Positions 44,558 through 54,647 of a DNA stretch of 64,000 nt are shown here, in pieces. Made by a program: the position numbers and the translations under genes. Location of the stretch: the NCBI GenBank assembly GCA_041743425.1, contig JBGTMS010000202.1, positions 1 through 64,000 on the forward strand. The letters are read 5' to 3'. Numbering within the stretch: the first letter of the stretch is position 1; each line of letters opens with the position of its first letter. The DNA comes from JTS-RE37 sp041743425 (GTDB taxonomy: Bacteria > Bacteroidota > Bacteroidia > Flavobacteriales > Flavobacteriaceae). The notes under the pieces are model-generated. The model worked only from the letters and a program-made list of their open reading frames with translations, was not told the DNA's origin and did no database searches.

Positions 44558-46369
44558 TTACAGAATATGCCTTTTCATTTTGTTCCATGCCCTCGCCAGC
44601 AGGATCCCCGAAATAACGGCAATGGCAGTCAGGATAAGGGCGGTTGTATAATGCCCATAGATCCAGTATCCTGTGGCAAACATACAGGAGTAAATAAGGA
44701 CACACCCTATCAACATGGCGGTAATCCCGGAGGGAACACTCCACTTTTCCGTTGTATTTACAATCCCTGCATCCTCAGCCCTGGCCTCATTAAGCACCTT
44801 TTTCCATCCAGGACCTCCGGGTTGGATTTTTCTGTAAAAATTCTGAAGTACTGTTTTGGATTCAGGCCGGGTTATAAAGGTCGCTGACAACCATATCAGG
44901 GTGGTCACCAAAACCACAAATGGATACTCCGACCAGTCCGGAAATACACCGCCATCCTCCGAAAAGAGGAAAGGTCCCAGGGGTGTTAATTTAAGCAGGA
45001 TGGATATGATCCCCGAGGCAAACATGGCAGTTATCTCACTCCAGGCATTAATACGCCACCAGAACCATCTGAGTATAAAGATGAGGCCCGTACCCGCACC
45101 AAAAACCAGCAGGACATCAAAAAGCTGAAGGGCGTTCTGTAACAACAACGCCAGCGCAGCACTTAAAACCATAAGACCCACGGTAGACCACCGGCCAACG
45201 GCCACCAGTTTTTTCTCAGAAGCCTGTGGATTGATCTGTTGTTTATAGAAATCATAAACGATATAGGAAGAACCCCAATTGAGCTGCGTGGAAATGGTAG
45301 ACATATATGCCGCGATCAGAGAGGCAAGTACCAGACCCAGCAGACCGCTGGGCAATTTAGTCAACATAGCGGAATACGCCAGGTCATGACCCAGTTTATC
45401 ATTCGCCACATTGGGGAATGCCTCGTGAATACTGGGTATATCCGGATATACTACCAGGGACGCCAGGGCAACAAGGATCCAGGGCCATGGCCGGAGGGCA
45501 TAATGCATGATATTAAAAAAGAAGGTGGCACCTATGGCGTGATTTTCATTCTTAGCGGCCAGCATGCGCTGGGCAATATATCCGCCGCCACCCGGCTCGG
45601 CACCAGGATACCAGGAACTCCACCACTGTACTGCTAAAGGAATTATAAATAAAGTAATGACCGCTTTCCTATTGCTGAAATCAGGCAGAATGGAAAGTTT
45701 CTCCGCGACATTCTCGTTGGCCATAAGGGCCGCAATACCTCCGACTTCAGGGATGTTGACTAAATAGTAGGCAGCACCTATCGCGCCGGCCATTGCCACA
45801 AAGAACAGAAGGAAATCGGTATAAACTACCCCTTTAAAGCCACCCAAGGCGCTAAACGTAACGGTGATAAGGCCTGCACTTACCACTGTAACCCAGGGGT
45901 CGAGCCCCAGCATAATACCACCAATCTTTATGGCTGCGAGGGTAACCGCCGACATGGTGATCACATTGAATATCACTCCGAGATAAATGGCCCTGAACTT
46001 TCTCAGGAAACTCGCGGGAGCCCCCCCGTATCGCAATTCGTAAAATTCAAGATCCGTATTGACATTTGATTTCCTCCAAAGTTTTGCATAGACAAAAACG
46101 GTAAGAAGACCTGTGATAAGAAATGCCCACCAAACCCAATTTCCGGACACTCCGTTGGTTCTGACAATGTCGGTGACAAGATTGGGAGTATCCGTAGAAA
46201 AAGTAGTGGCAACCATGGAAAGTCCAAGCAGCCACCAGGGCATGGTCCTGCCCGATAAAAAATATTCAGAAGTATTCTTTCCTGATTTTTTTGAAACAAT
46301 AATTCCTATCGCCAGTACGATGGAAAAAAATACGATGATGAACGTAAAATCTAGAGCAGATAATTCCAT
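44558..46369 (-). CDS. Sodium:solute symporter (SSS family)
   Basis: An inner-membrane symporter with about 14 helices, 603 residues. It opens MELSALDFTFIIVFFSIVLAIGI and contains SEYFLSGRTMPWWLLGLSMVATTFSTDTP, the typical SSS sodium-binding N-terminal region. QWWSSWYPGAEPGGGGYIAQRMLAAK matches the sugar-transporting branch in Bacteroidetes. It lies next to the polysaccharide utilisation locus and could import the released sugar. The TSUP gene diverges from it. Confidence 0.88.
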   Translation of the reverse strand: MELSALDFTFIIVFFSIVLAIGIIVSKKSGKNTSEYFLSGRTMPWWLLGLSMVATTFSTDTPNLVTDIVRTNGVSGNWVWWAFLITGLLTVFVYAKLWRKSNVNTDLEFYELRYGGAPASFLRKFRAIYLGVIFNVITMSAVTLAAIKIGGIMLGLDPWVTVVSAGLITVTFSALGGFKGVVYTDFLLFFVAMAGAIGAAYYLVNIPEVGGIAALMANENVAEKLSILPDFSNRKAVITLFIIPLAVQWWSSWYPGAEPGGGGYIAQRMLAAKNENHAIGATFFFNIMHYALRPWPWILVALASLVVYPDIPSIHEAFPNVANDKLGHDLAYSAMLTKLPSGLLGLVLASLIAAYMSTISTQLNWGSSYIVYDFYKQQINPQASEKKLVAVGRWSTVGLMVLSAALALLLQNALQLFDVLLVFGAGTGLIFILRWFWWRINAWSEITAMFASGIISILLKLTPLGPFLFSEDGGVFPDWSEYPFVVLVTTLIWLSATFITRPESKTVLQNFYRKIQPGGPGWKKVLNEARAEDAGIVNTTEKWSVPSGITAMLIGCVLIYSCMFATGYWIYGHYTTALILTAIAVISGILLARAWNKMKRHIL

Positions 46370-46411
46370 AGCCTGGTTGAGGTTGTGGCATAAAGATATT
46401 ATTTTTTAAGA

Positions 46412-46419
46412 TACTTTTG
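46412..46419 (+). promoter_or_regulatory. Putative -7 box of the TSUP permease gene
   Basis: TACTTTTG matches TAnnTTTG. A transcript from here would begin near 46426, leaving a short leader and confining the start codon to the non-canonical candidates. Confidence 0.45.
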
Positions 46420-46445
46420 TTTTTGAAAAGATAAATCCAACCAAG

Positions 46446-47198
46446 CTGTCGGCCTTCATCAGTGACATCTCCCTTACTACATGGACGACAGCCTTTATTG
46501 CTGCGATCATCCTGGGTATTTCAAAGGCCGGAATCAAGGGCATGGAGATTGTTGTGGTTACCCTGATGGCTCTCATCTTTGGAGCCAGAGAATCTACCGG
46601 TTTGATGGTGCCCCTACTCATCGCCGGAGATATTTTCGCTGTTGTCTACTATCACAGATATACCCGCTGGGGCTTTGTTATCCGTTTCCTGCCCTGGATG
46701 CTCGCCGGCCTGCTGATAGGGGTTTTACTGGGCAGAGATCTGCCGGAAACTGCCTTCAAAGTTTATATGGTGGCAATCATCATGGGAAGTGTGGTGATGA
46801 TGTACTGGTGGGATCGGAAGAAATCGAGATCTATCCCGACACATTGGGCATTTGCGGGGTTCATGGGGGTTATGGCCGGAATTACTACCATGATCGGCAA
46901 CCTGGCCGGGGCATTTTCAAATATATATTTCCTGGCCATGAAGCTTCCTAAGAATCAATTTATTGGCACTGCTGCATGGCTCTTTTTAATTATTAATATT
47001 TGCAAACTGCCTTTTCATCTCTTCGTCTGGCATACAATTTCTGTTCCCACACTTAAGATCAATCTGGTACTTTTACCAGGCGTATGCCTCGGATTGATCT
47101 TTGGGATATATCTGGTAAAGATCATTAAGGAGGTTTTATACCGCAGGATGATCCTGCTCCTAACAGCCATAGGCGCTCTTCTGATTCTCCTTCGATAG
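46446..47198 (+). CDS. TSUP-family permease (TauE/SafE type)
   Basis: A small membrane permease, about seven helices, of the family that moves sulfur-containing or organic anions; substrate unknown. The first ATG (46542) would cut away sequence that matches the family's first helix, since the in-frame upstream codons encode TTWTAFIAAIILGISKAGIKG. No ATG, GTG or TTG lies between the in-frame TAA at 46407 and that point. The best start is CTG at 46446; ATA at 46431 is another. A -7 box TACTTTTG at 46412-46419 would place transcription start near 46426. It lies on the opposite strand inside the sugar locus. Confidence 0.75.
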   Translation: MSAFISDISLTTWTTAFIAAIILGISKAGIKGMEIVVVTLMALIFGARESTGLMVPLLIAGDIFAVVYYHRYTRWGFVIRFLPWMLAGLLIGVLLGRDLPETAFKVYMVAIIMGSVVMMYWWDRKKSRSIPTHWAFAGFMGVMAGITTMIGNLAGAFSNIYFLAMKLPKNQFIGTAAWLFLIINICKLPFHLFVWHTISVPTLKINLVLLPGVCLGLIFGIYLVKIIKEVLYRRMILLLTAIGALLILLR

Positions 47199-47208
47199 CC
47201 CGCTCTTA

Positions 47209-48066
47209 TTAAGGCTGTTCCAGCTTTGCACGGATATATACCGGCAGATGATCTGAAGGGTATCGGCATTCTTTCGAATCACTCAGAACGGCATATTTCT
47301 CAAGTTTAAAATTCCCCGGAGATAAAAAGATATAATCGATACGACGGGTTACGGGGGTTGTAAATTCAAAACCATTGAAGGTTCCCTCAGGTCCAAAAGC
47401 CTTTTCACCTGCAAGAATCCTGGCATCATCCATTTCGGAGGCCAGCGCAACAATAGCAGGATGATCCGGCTCCAGATTTAAATCTCCCATAAGAATTACC
47501 GGGATTCCTTCCGGATTTAACTGCTTGATCATTTTCCTGATGAGGATGGCGCTTTGTTTCCGGGCTTCCTCTCCAATATGATCAAAATGGGTATTGAATA
47601 CCCAAAAGAGGCTGCCACCGGTCCTGGCGCGAAACTTACCATAGGTACATACCCGTTTTATAGCCGCATCCCAGCCTTTGGATGGTGTCTTTGGCGTTTC
47701 AGAAAGCCAGAATGTCTGATTTTCCAGGAGTTCCAATTTTTCCGTATTATAAAAAATAGCTGAAAATTCTCCTCCTTCCTGCCCGTCATCCCGACCTTTT
47801 CCGAAATAGTCATAGCCTTCCAGTCCGGATTTTAAAGCTTTCAACTGATGTACAAGACCTTCCTGCGTCCCAAATATATCAGGCTCCACAAACTGTAGTT
47901 GTGAAATCAGAAACTCCCGCCGGTTATCCCAGTTATTGAGGCTGTCCCCCGGGTTATCATACCTTATATTATAGGTGAGGATGTCGAGGGTTTGACCGCT
48001 AACCGGCATTATCACTGACATGGCAAACACTATAAATAATCCTGTAATCCTTAAAAAATATTTCAT
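47209..48066 (-). CDS. Secreted endonuclease/exonuclease/phosphatase-family protein
   Basis: A metal-dependent hydrolase with a signal peptide (MKYFLRITGLFIVFAMSVIMPVSG). EEP motifs are present in order: LTYNIRYDN, EGLVHQLKAL with the metal Glu, NTHFDH, MGDLNLEPDHPA, RIDYIF and SDHLPVY. At 285 residues it has normal length. This subgroup is often found in sugar-utilisation loci and could remove phosphate from a phosphorylated or phosphodiester-decorated glycan, but the substrate is unknown. It follows the GH43-like gene on the same strand. Confidence 0.88.
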   Translation of the reverse strand: MKYFLRITGLFIVFAMSVIMPVSGQTLDILTYNIRYDNPGDSLNNWDNRREFLISQLQFVEPDIFGTQEGLVHQLKALKSGLEGYDYFGKGRDDGQEGGEFSAIFYNTEKLELLENQTFWLSETPKTPSKGWDAAIKRVCTYGKFRARTGGSLFWVFNTHFDHIGEEARKQSAILIRKMIKQLNPEGIPVILMGDLNLEPDHPAIVALASEMDDARILAGEKAFGPEGTFNGFEFTTPVTRRIDYIFLSPGNFKLEKYAVLSDSKECRYPSDHLPVYIRAKLEQP

Positions 48067-48126
48067 TTTCCCCTAATTTTTTAAAATTAGCATTGGTGAT
48101 TTACATGAAAGCTGGTTTACACTATC

Positions 48127-49893
48127 TCATTCCGATATGACCACAGGGCTTTTACCGGAAATTCCGTTGCTATTAAATGCTTCTATCTGAAGATAGTACG
48201 TATCTGTCCTGTCCATAGCGGTAAAGAAATAGTCATTTTTACCATAGACCATGATACTGTTGTACATCTTGTCCGGCGACTTTCCAAAATAGATCATGTA
48301 TCCATCGGCGGCCTCATTCATCTGCCACTTCAGCCAGGCACTCCGCCGTTCGCCGTATTTGTCCTTTCCTGCGCGCAGCACTATGAAATCCTTAACTCCC
48401 ACAGGGGCTGCTCCCGCCCCTTTTCCAAACACTCTGAATCCGCTTAAAGCAAATTTTCCGGTGGGCATCTTAATGTTCTCAAGTTTCAGAAATCTGGCTT
48501 TTCCCGGTTTTTTCAATTCAATGTAGTCATGGGGAACATCTGTTGTGTTCTTGCTTTTATCAATCAACACCTGCCATTTTTTACCATCGTCGGAGGCGTA
48601 AATCTTATACTGATGGTACACTCCGGAGCTTTTTCCAGTCAAAGTGGCATCCTGATCGGCATAGTTGATCTGAATGGCATTAATTGTCGAGACCTCACCC
48701 AGGTCCGTCTGAAACCATTCCCCTGCTTCTGCGGTCTCAGCCGACCAATAGGTTCGCATATCCTCATCAACTGCAAAATTGGCCTGTAAACCCCCGAGTG
48801 TGGAAGAAACCTGAACGGGCTTATTGTAGTTCAACAACATCCAACCTGTAAATAATCCGGTAATATGATCTGCGCCCTGCTTTGGCAGGTAGGTTGGATA
48901 GTCCCCGTAGGCAGTATTACAGTAGAGGACATCATCCTTATCAAAACCCGCCGGCCAGATTCCTATCCTGCGTTCAAAATTATTTTTTTGTCCTAATACA
49001 ATCGTTGAGACATGCCACCAGGTTCCGAAATTGTCCTGGTAGGTGGCCCCATGACCCGCCCCGCGCGCAAATCCCCCAGGTTTATAGGCGAATGGATTGT
49101 GCTTTTGATAAACGAAGAGATCGAGCGGATCTTTGCTGACATAAACCCCATCAGCGTATCCGCTAAATTCTGTAGCCGGTGCGCCGTATTGCAGGTAGTA
49201 GGAATCCTTATACTTTGTAACCCATGCTCCCTCCATAAACGGTTGCAGAAAAGTATTGTCATTGTACTCTCCGAATCTTTCCCATCCATGATCCTCAGGT
49301 TTGAGGGTTAGCAGGGGTTTCACATAACCTTCTGACTGAAGCGTTTTTGTGTTTATTTCCGTTCCCAGGAGCGGAAATTCATTGCTTGAGCCCCAATACA
49401 GAAACAGTTTGTCTTTTTCCTCATCATACAGAAATCCGGGATCCCATGCCCCGACTTTCAGTGAGTCTACCGCTATTTCCCAATCATCTTCGGTGGGATT
49501 ATTACTTTTCCACAGCGGAAACGTGGGACCATGGGTAGAGCCGATCACATAGAGTTCGTCCTTCATCGCGAAGACGGCAGGGGCACATAGCTCGTCATAA
49601 GTGTCATGGTAGGGCATAAGGAATTTTCTTGGAACAAAATTCCAATTGTACATGTCATCGCTCCACCAATATCCCCATTGATTGGTAGAAAAAAGAAAGT
49701 ATTTTTCTCTGAAGTTGACGATCACAGGGTCTGCGGTTGCTCGGTGCTTACCCTGGGCGTACAGATTGGGTATGGGGGTATAGCCGTAATCAATATTTAT
49801 TGGGTTACAGTAGGTTATCTGCTTTTCCTGTGCACCTAGAAACCAAGTGGACAGGAAGAATAATATTGGAAGGGCGTATAGCGTCGTTTTCAA
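48127..49893 (-). CDS. GH43-like glycoside hydrolase with carbohydrate-binding and FN3-like parts
   Basis: A secreted protein (signal MKTTLYALPILFFLSTWFLGAQ) with an N-terminal five-bladed-propeller catalytic domain. ADPVIVNFREKYFLFST holds the likely catalytic Asp, and VGAWDPGFLYDEEKDKLFLYWGS the second acidic site, as in GH43-type enzymes. Residues about 375-490 look like a discoidin/F5-8C domain (TYWSAETAEAGEWFQTDLGE, GFRVFG). The last ~90 residues resemble a fibronectin type III domain. The exact family is assigned by motif and could be a related family such as GH117 or GH130. It lies in the glucan locus. Confidence 0.75.
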   Translation of the reverse strand: MKTTLYALPILFFLSTWFLGAQEKQITYCNPINIDYGYTPIPNLYAQGKHRATADPVIVNFREKYFLFSTNQWGYWWSDDMYNWNFVPRKFLMPYHDTYDELCAPAVFAMKDELYVIGSTHGPTFPLWKSNNPTEDDWEIAVDSLKVGAWDPGFLYDEEKDKLFLYWGSSNEFPLLGTEINTKTLQSEGYVKPLLTLKPEDHGWERFGEYNDNTFLQPFMEGAWVTKYKDSYYLQYGAPATEFSGYADGVYVSKDPLDLFVYQKHNPFAYKPGGFARGAGHGATYQDNFGTWWHVSTIVLGQKNNFERRIGIWPAGFDKDDVLYCNTAYGDYPTYLPKQGADHITGLFTGWMLLNYNKPVQVSSTLGGLQANFAVDEDMRTYWSAETAEAGEWFQTDLGEVSTINAIQINYADQDATLTGKSSGVYHQYKIYASDDGKKWQVLIDKSKNTTDVPHDYIELKKPGKARFLKLENIKMPTGKFALSGFRVFGKGAGAAPVGVKDFIVLRAGKDKYGERRSAWLKWQMNEAADGYMIYFGKSPDKMYNSIMVYGKNDYFFTAMDRTDTYYLQIEAFNSNGISGKSPVVISE

Positions 49894-49953
49894 CGGTTGG
49901 GTTTTAGTGGTGAGCGGACAGAAGGTAATGAATAATGCATTTTAAAGCAGGTT

Positions 49954-51324
49954 TTAATACGAAAATCCCAGCTTATCCAGCCCGCCTCTAACTTCCTCAT
50001 TGGCCATAAAGAGATCCCATAACAATCCGGTCCGGTAATTCTCGATCATTATAAGCGCCGGCCCCTGGTCAATTGCCAGGTAGGCCTCTGCCACCCAAAA
50101 ATCATATTCAGGACTAAACGCATCATAAAAACCGGCCGGCCCCAGCAACTTGTCCTTATGGAGATAAAAGTAATGCATGGCTGCCAACGACGCCTCCGGC
50201 GTGTAAGGAATTGAACTTATCGCTGCGGTGGGCGATATCACTCCACGGTCGTCTCCGGGACGATGGGCTGCATATCCAAGGCTGCCATCCTCATTTCTGG
50301 TATAGCTCGCTGTAAGTCCCCAGCAATTCTCCCCGTAATCAGTATAGCCTTTGGGATTTTCAATACAATACTGATTGTTGATCCTGGTGTGATTGACATT
50401 TAGCTGCCAGTAATTCACATAGGCATCCGCAAGATTTCTTGGATCCAGACCCAGATAAGAATAATGGGCCCAGAATAAAGGACCTCCATATTCCGTGGCT
50501 CCCGAATGATTTACCAGTAGTGGGATGGTATATTTTGTATTGGCTGAAGTAATGGCTCCATCTGATGCCCATCCCATGTCATACACTTCTCTTTCAATGC
50601 TGAAATCGGTGGAAGCGGCTGCAAGGACATAGGTGATGAGCACCTCATTATATCCCTTTAGCTGTAAGTTGATATCAAATCCATAGTCAGGGCTCCAATG
50701 CCAGTAGAGGACCTGCTGATTTTGGGTATACCAACTCCATTCAACTCCCTTCCACAACACATCTGCCCTTGTAGCCAGCGATTGTTCACTTTCTGCACCC
50801 TCCGAAAGATATTCCTTTAGGCAAATAAGACCCTGAACAAGAAAGGCTGTTTCTACCAGATCTCCGCCATTGTCAAGGTCGCTGAATGGAATGACCTTTC
50901 CGTTTCGGCCATCCATCCAATGAGGCCATGCGCCATGGTAACGATCCGCGGTTTCCAAAAAACTGATGATCGTACCGATACGATCAAGACCCTCTTTTCT
51001 GGTTATATAACCTCTCTCCATTCCGATGATAATTGCCATTAGCCCGAAGCCGGTGCCCCCGCTGGTGACAACGTGAGCATCGAGTGATGGGTTTTCGGGG
51101 TGATATCTCTCCCTCGCGGCGCCCGAAGTTGCCTCAGCGAAATCCCAAAAATATCTGAATGTTTCTTCTTGCACTAAATCCATAATTTCGTCGTCAGTTT
51201 GGGTATTGCCATCTGCCGGAACATCTGGATTTTCTGATACCTGATATATCGAACTCTTAGAACAAGAAAGGAATATTACAAAAAGTGTTGGCAGAATTAT
51301 TTTTACTTTATTCATTATTTTCAA
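49954..51324 (-). CDS. GH144-like glucanase, lipoprotein (copy 1)
   Basis: A lipoprotein (lipobox VIFLSC near residue 21) of the putative glucoamylase family that contains GH144 enzymes, which hydrolyse beta-1,2-glucan. Family features are FRYFWDFAEATSGAARER, VTSGGTGFGLMAIIIGMERG, YHGAWPHWMDGRNGKVIPF, NGGDLVETAFLVQGL, and FWAHYSYLGLDPR, with acidic residues in the helix barrel. At 456 residues the length fits. It is on the same strand as a second copy 5 kb upstream; the FG-GAP protein lies between. The substrate is inferred from family, not shown. Confidence 0.78.
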   Translation of the reverse strand: MKIMNKVKIILPTLFVIFLSCSKSSIYQVSENPDVPADGNTQTDDEIMDLVQEETFRYFWDFAEATSGAARERYHPENPSLDAHVVTSGGTGFGLMAIIIGMERGYITRKEGLDRIGTIISFLETADRYHGAWPHWMDGRNGKVIPFSDLDNGGDLVETAFLVQGLICLKEYLSEGAESEQSLATRADVLWKGVEWSWYTQNQQVLYWHWSPDYGFDINLQLKGYNEVLITYVLAAASTDFSIEREVYDMGWASDGAITSANTKYTIPLLVNHSGATEYGGPLFWAHYSYLGLDPRNLADAYVNYWQLNVNHTRINNQYCIENPKGYTDYGENCWGLTASYTRNEDGSLGYAAHRPGDDRGVISPTAAISSIPYTPEASLAAMHYFYLHKDKLLGPAGFYDAFSPEYDFWVAEAYLAIDQGPALIMIENYRTGLLWDLFMANEEVRGGLDKLGFSY

Positions 51325-51356
51325 TACAAGGACGGATTATCAAAACCAAACTTCTT

Positions 51357-54300
51357 TCACTTTTCGTAAGCAAATAATGTCGGATTGTCGTTGTTGTTGG
51401 TGATCAATATATAATTCTTGTCCTTTCCCTTTACCCTTGCAACATTTCTGCTATCATAAGGAACATACAAGCCGCTTTTGGTAGGAGCAATTGCCTCAAA
51501 ATTATTTTTGCCATCCCCTAAGAGAATTGTTCCTATTCCAGAATCATAGCGAATAGTTTCAACTTCTGTTGAATAATGATTACCAACTACCAAAATATCT
51601 TTATTACCGTCATTATTAAAATCCTCAATTATCGAGGATTTAATTGGGGAAACCTGGGCCTGAATAGCTAATGGCTTACGGACCAACCGCTTACCGTTAT
51701 TAATCAAAATAACACTTTCAAAATTACTGACTTCATAGGCTACGGCGTTCATTAACCCTTGTTCAGGTAAAATATCTACAAGGCTGGCAGAAGCAAAACT
51801 ATTATAATCCTTAAATTTTTTCGAAATAAAAGGCATTTGCTGACTGGAACATTCTCTGCCCCTAACCGGCACATAATTGGTCTTGTAAAAATTTGCCAAA
51901 ACAATATCATTAGTACCATTATTGTCAAAATCATTTGCATAAATTTTAAAAGGATGTTCTTCGGAAGCCTTAAATTTATTATTTCTACCAAGGTTTCCCA
52001 CAATATAGTCATCATCTCCGTCTTTATCCATATCGCTTACCGTAATTGACCACCACAAACCTCTTGAATCCTCTAATCCCCATTCTTGCGAACTGTTTGT
52101 AAATACGCCATTTTGATTTTCCAGAAGAATTATTTGCATCCATTCGCCAACCACCATTAAGTCATCATCACCATCTTTATCAATATCAGTAAAAACGGCA
52201 TCGGTAACCATGCCTATGTTTTGCAGGTGTGGAGCGGTACTAGAAGTTGAATTTGTGAATTTTCCTTTTTCATTAGTTAGTATATAACTACTCGCCGGGG
52301 TGAGGTATTTGCCTCCTATGAGACGGGTACCTATGAATATGTCTATGTCACCATCTGAATCAATATCTGATGCTCTTATACACTGTGAACTTGTATAAAT
52401 CTCAGGAACTGCGTTTGTATCCTTTTCAAACTCTCCTTTTCCATTGTTGAGGTATAATCTATCTTTTAATAAAGGAGACCCGTTGTCATACTCACTTCCC
52501 CCACTGGTCACAAATAAGTCCATATCATTATCTCCATCAACGTCCAGAAATAAGCATCCCAAGTCTTCAGAATCTTTATCTTGTTCCCAAGTTTGAAAAG
52601 AATTTTCAGTAAATAAGCCATTTTCATCCTGTATGTAGAGAATTCCACTTTGCCCGCTTGCCCCTCCAATAAAAATATCCTCCAATCCGTCATTATTAAC
52701 ATCAGCAACAGCAGAAAAAGGGCCGTTTTGTGATAGTTTATGTGGCAGAAGTATTTCTCTTGAGAAATCATCAAATTCGTTTTCTTTATGAACAAATGTG
52801 ATTCCTAATTCTGATGCCTTGATTTGCGTAAGAAGTGTTTTTGTCTTCTCTGATTTTTTTTCTACCCGTTTTGAATTGGAATATTTGGCTATTAAAGTTG
52901 TATTAGCATTAATGTCATGAAAATCAGTCACTTTTCCGTCTGCCCAAATCACTTCAACTTTATCAACTTTTGTGTCATTCCCAAGACCAAAAAACACGCC
53001 AGGTTCAACCGATGATAAATAACCTCTGGTTACCGTGTTTTCTCCAATTTGAGTTTTTCCATCGTGATGTATTTTCACTCTTGCCCCATACCCAAATGTA
53101 TTTTTATCAGAACCTTTAAAATTTATTTTTAAATAGTTGCCGGTTGCTTTATTTTCATAAACAAATGCCGGGGCATCCATATTATTTGTTATGATATCCA
53201 GATCGCCATCGTTATCCAGATCGCCGTAGGCTACGCCGCTTGAAAATCCGGCTGCATCGAAACCCCATTCCCTGGTTACTTTTTCAAATTCCAGATCCCC
53301 TTTATTTCTAAAAACATAATTAGAAAGCGGGGAAGAAGGTGCCTGCCTGCTCAAATCAAAAATATCCGTAGCGCCATCAGCAAGTTTCTGGTATGCCTCG
53401 GTTAAAAAGTCGTTGTTGCGAAAATCCTTTTTTATCCCGTTTGTCACTAGAATATCTTTCCAGCCATCATTATCCAAATCAACAAAAAGCGCACCCCAAC
53501 TCCAATCAGTTTTTGCAATTCCTGCCATATTTCCCACATCGTAAAAACTACCCATACCGGAGTTTATTTGCAAGGTATTAAACATATATTGGTGGTGTTT
53601 CCCCCATTTAATCAAGAGATCAAAATTTTCTGAGCTCATGGACCCCATATTGGTTTTAGACCGATAGTGATCTTCCGCGGCCATATCAAGGGTCATTAAA
53701 TCAATAAAACCGTCATTATTAATATCTCCGGCATCACTCCCCATACTGAACTTAGAAATGTGCCTGAATTTCTCATCTATTACATTTTTAAACGTACCAT
53801 CGCCATTATTATAATACATAAAGTCCGGCTCATCATAATCATTTGACACGTACAAGTCCATCCATCCGTCATTATTAAAATCTGCTGAACTAATACTTAA
53901 TCCCTGTGCGAGTGTGTTCTGAATACCGGCGTTTTTTGATACGTCGCTATATTTGCCATTTTCGTTTTTATATAATTTATCGGTATGGAATTTCTGCTGG
54001 CTTCTCGGTATTTTATAGCGGCTGAACAACTTTGGGTCCGGAGGCTGGTTAACCTGGTACATGTCCAGATCCCCATCGTTATCCATATCAAAAAACACGG
54101 CTTGTGAAGAAAACCCCGCATCAGCGAGTCCGTAGGACATGGCAGATTCCGTAAATGTCAGGTCTTTATTGTTTATATATAATTGGTTTATCCGATCATT
54201 GAGGTCCAAAGACGCTCCATTCCTGCTTATATAGATATCTAAATACCCATCGGCAGTCACGTCTGCCTTTGTTACACCCCATGACCAGCCGGAGTTTTTC

Positions 54301-54647
54301 GCTATTCTTGAATTCTTGGTTATGTCTTCAAATTTAAAATCACCTTTATTTAAGTACAAACGGTCGTTAACCATATTACCGCAAAAGAATACATCCTGCA
54401 ATCCATCATTGTTTATATCGCCTATAGCTACTCCTGCACCATTATATATTTGGCTATAGATAAAATGATTAAGTTTTTCTGATTCTTGAATGGCATTGTT
54501 AAAGTCAATTCCAGTTTTTTCCGGATCTAATAACTGCAAATAGCCGGTTAAATCGCCAGAATATAGATCGCGTTGTTTATTGCAAGCTATCATTAAGACT
54601 GCAATAGCAAAATATGTGATTTTTAATTGGCTTTTTTTAAATATCAT
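51357..54647 (-). CDS. FG-GAP/VCBS repeat lipoprotein with ASPIC/UnbV domain
   Basis: A very large lipoprotein (about 1,096 residues). I start at 54647 (MIFKKSQLKITYFAIAVLMIAC, lipid Cys22); an in-frame ATG 10 codons upstream is possible. It consists of two runs of beta-propeller repeats, with many loops of the form DINNDGLQD, DVDGDNDMD and DKDGDDD that bind calcium, as in integrin alpha chains. Between them, near residues 530-600, is an ASPIC/UnbV domain with GYGARVKIHHDGK and SSVEPGVFFGLGND. Such proteins sit in many flavobacterial SusCD loci and may bind glycan or scaffold enzymes at the cell surface; their role is unproven. The gene is AT-rich compared with the first 40 kb. Confidence 0.85.
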   Translation of the reverse strand: MIFKKSQLKITYFAIAVLMIACNKQRDLYSGDLTGYLQLLDPEKTGIDFNNAIQESEKLNHFIYSQIYNGAGVAIGDINNDGLQDVFFCGNMVNDRLYLNKGDFKFEDITKNSRIAKNSGWSWGVTKADVTADGYLDIYISRNGASLDLNDRINQLYINNKDLTFTESAMSYGLADAGFSSQAVFFDMDNDGDLDMYQVNQPPDPKLFSRYKIPRSQQKFHTDKLYKNENGKYSDVSKNAGIQNTLAQGLSISSADFNNDGWMDLYVSNDYDEPDFMYYNNGDGTFKNVIDEKFRHISKFSMGSDAGDINNDGFIDLMTLDMAAEDHYRSKTNMGSMSSENFDLLIKWGKHHQYMFNTLQINSGMGSFYDVGNMAGIAKTDWSWGALFVDLDNDGWKDILVTNGIKKDFRNNDFLTEAYQKLADGATDIFDLSRQAPSSPLSNYVFRNKGDLEFEKVTREWGFDAAGFSSGVAYGDLDNDGDLDIITNNMDAPAFVYENKATGNYLKINFKGSDKNTFGYGARVKIHHDGKTQIGENTVTRGYLSSVEPGVFFGLGNDTKVDKVEVIWADGKVTDFHDINANTTLIAKYSNSKRVEKKSEKTKTLLTQIKASELGITFVHKENEFDDFSREILLPHKLSQNGPFSAVADVNNDGLEDIFIGGASGQSGILYIQDENGLFTENSFQTWEQDKDSEDLGCLFLDVDGDNDMDLFVTSGGSEYDNGSPLLKDRLYLNNGKGEFEKDTNAVPEIYTSSQCIRASDIDSDGDIDIFIGTRLIGGKYLTPASSYILTNEKGKFTNSTSSTAPHLQNIGMVTDAVFTDIDKDGDDDLMVVGEWMQIILLENQNGVFTNSSQEWGLEDSRGLWWSITVSDMDKDGDDDYIVGNLGRNNKFKASEEHPFKIYANDFDNNGTNDIVLANFYKTNYVPVRGRECSSQQMPFISKKFKDYNSFASASLVDILPEQGLMNAVAYEVSNFESVILINNGKRLVRKPLAIQAQVSPIKSSIIEDFNNDGNKDILVVGNHYSTEVETIRYDSGIGTILLGDGKNNFEAIAPTKSGLYVPYDSRNVARVKGKDKNYILITNNNDNPTLFAYEK

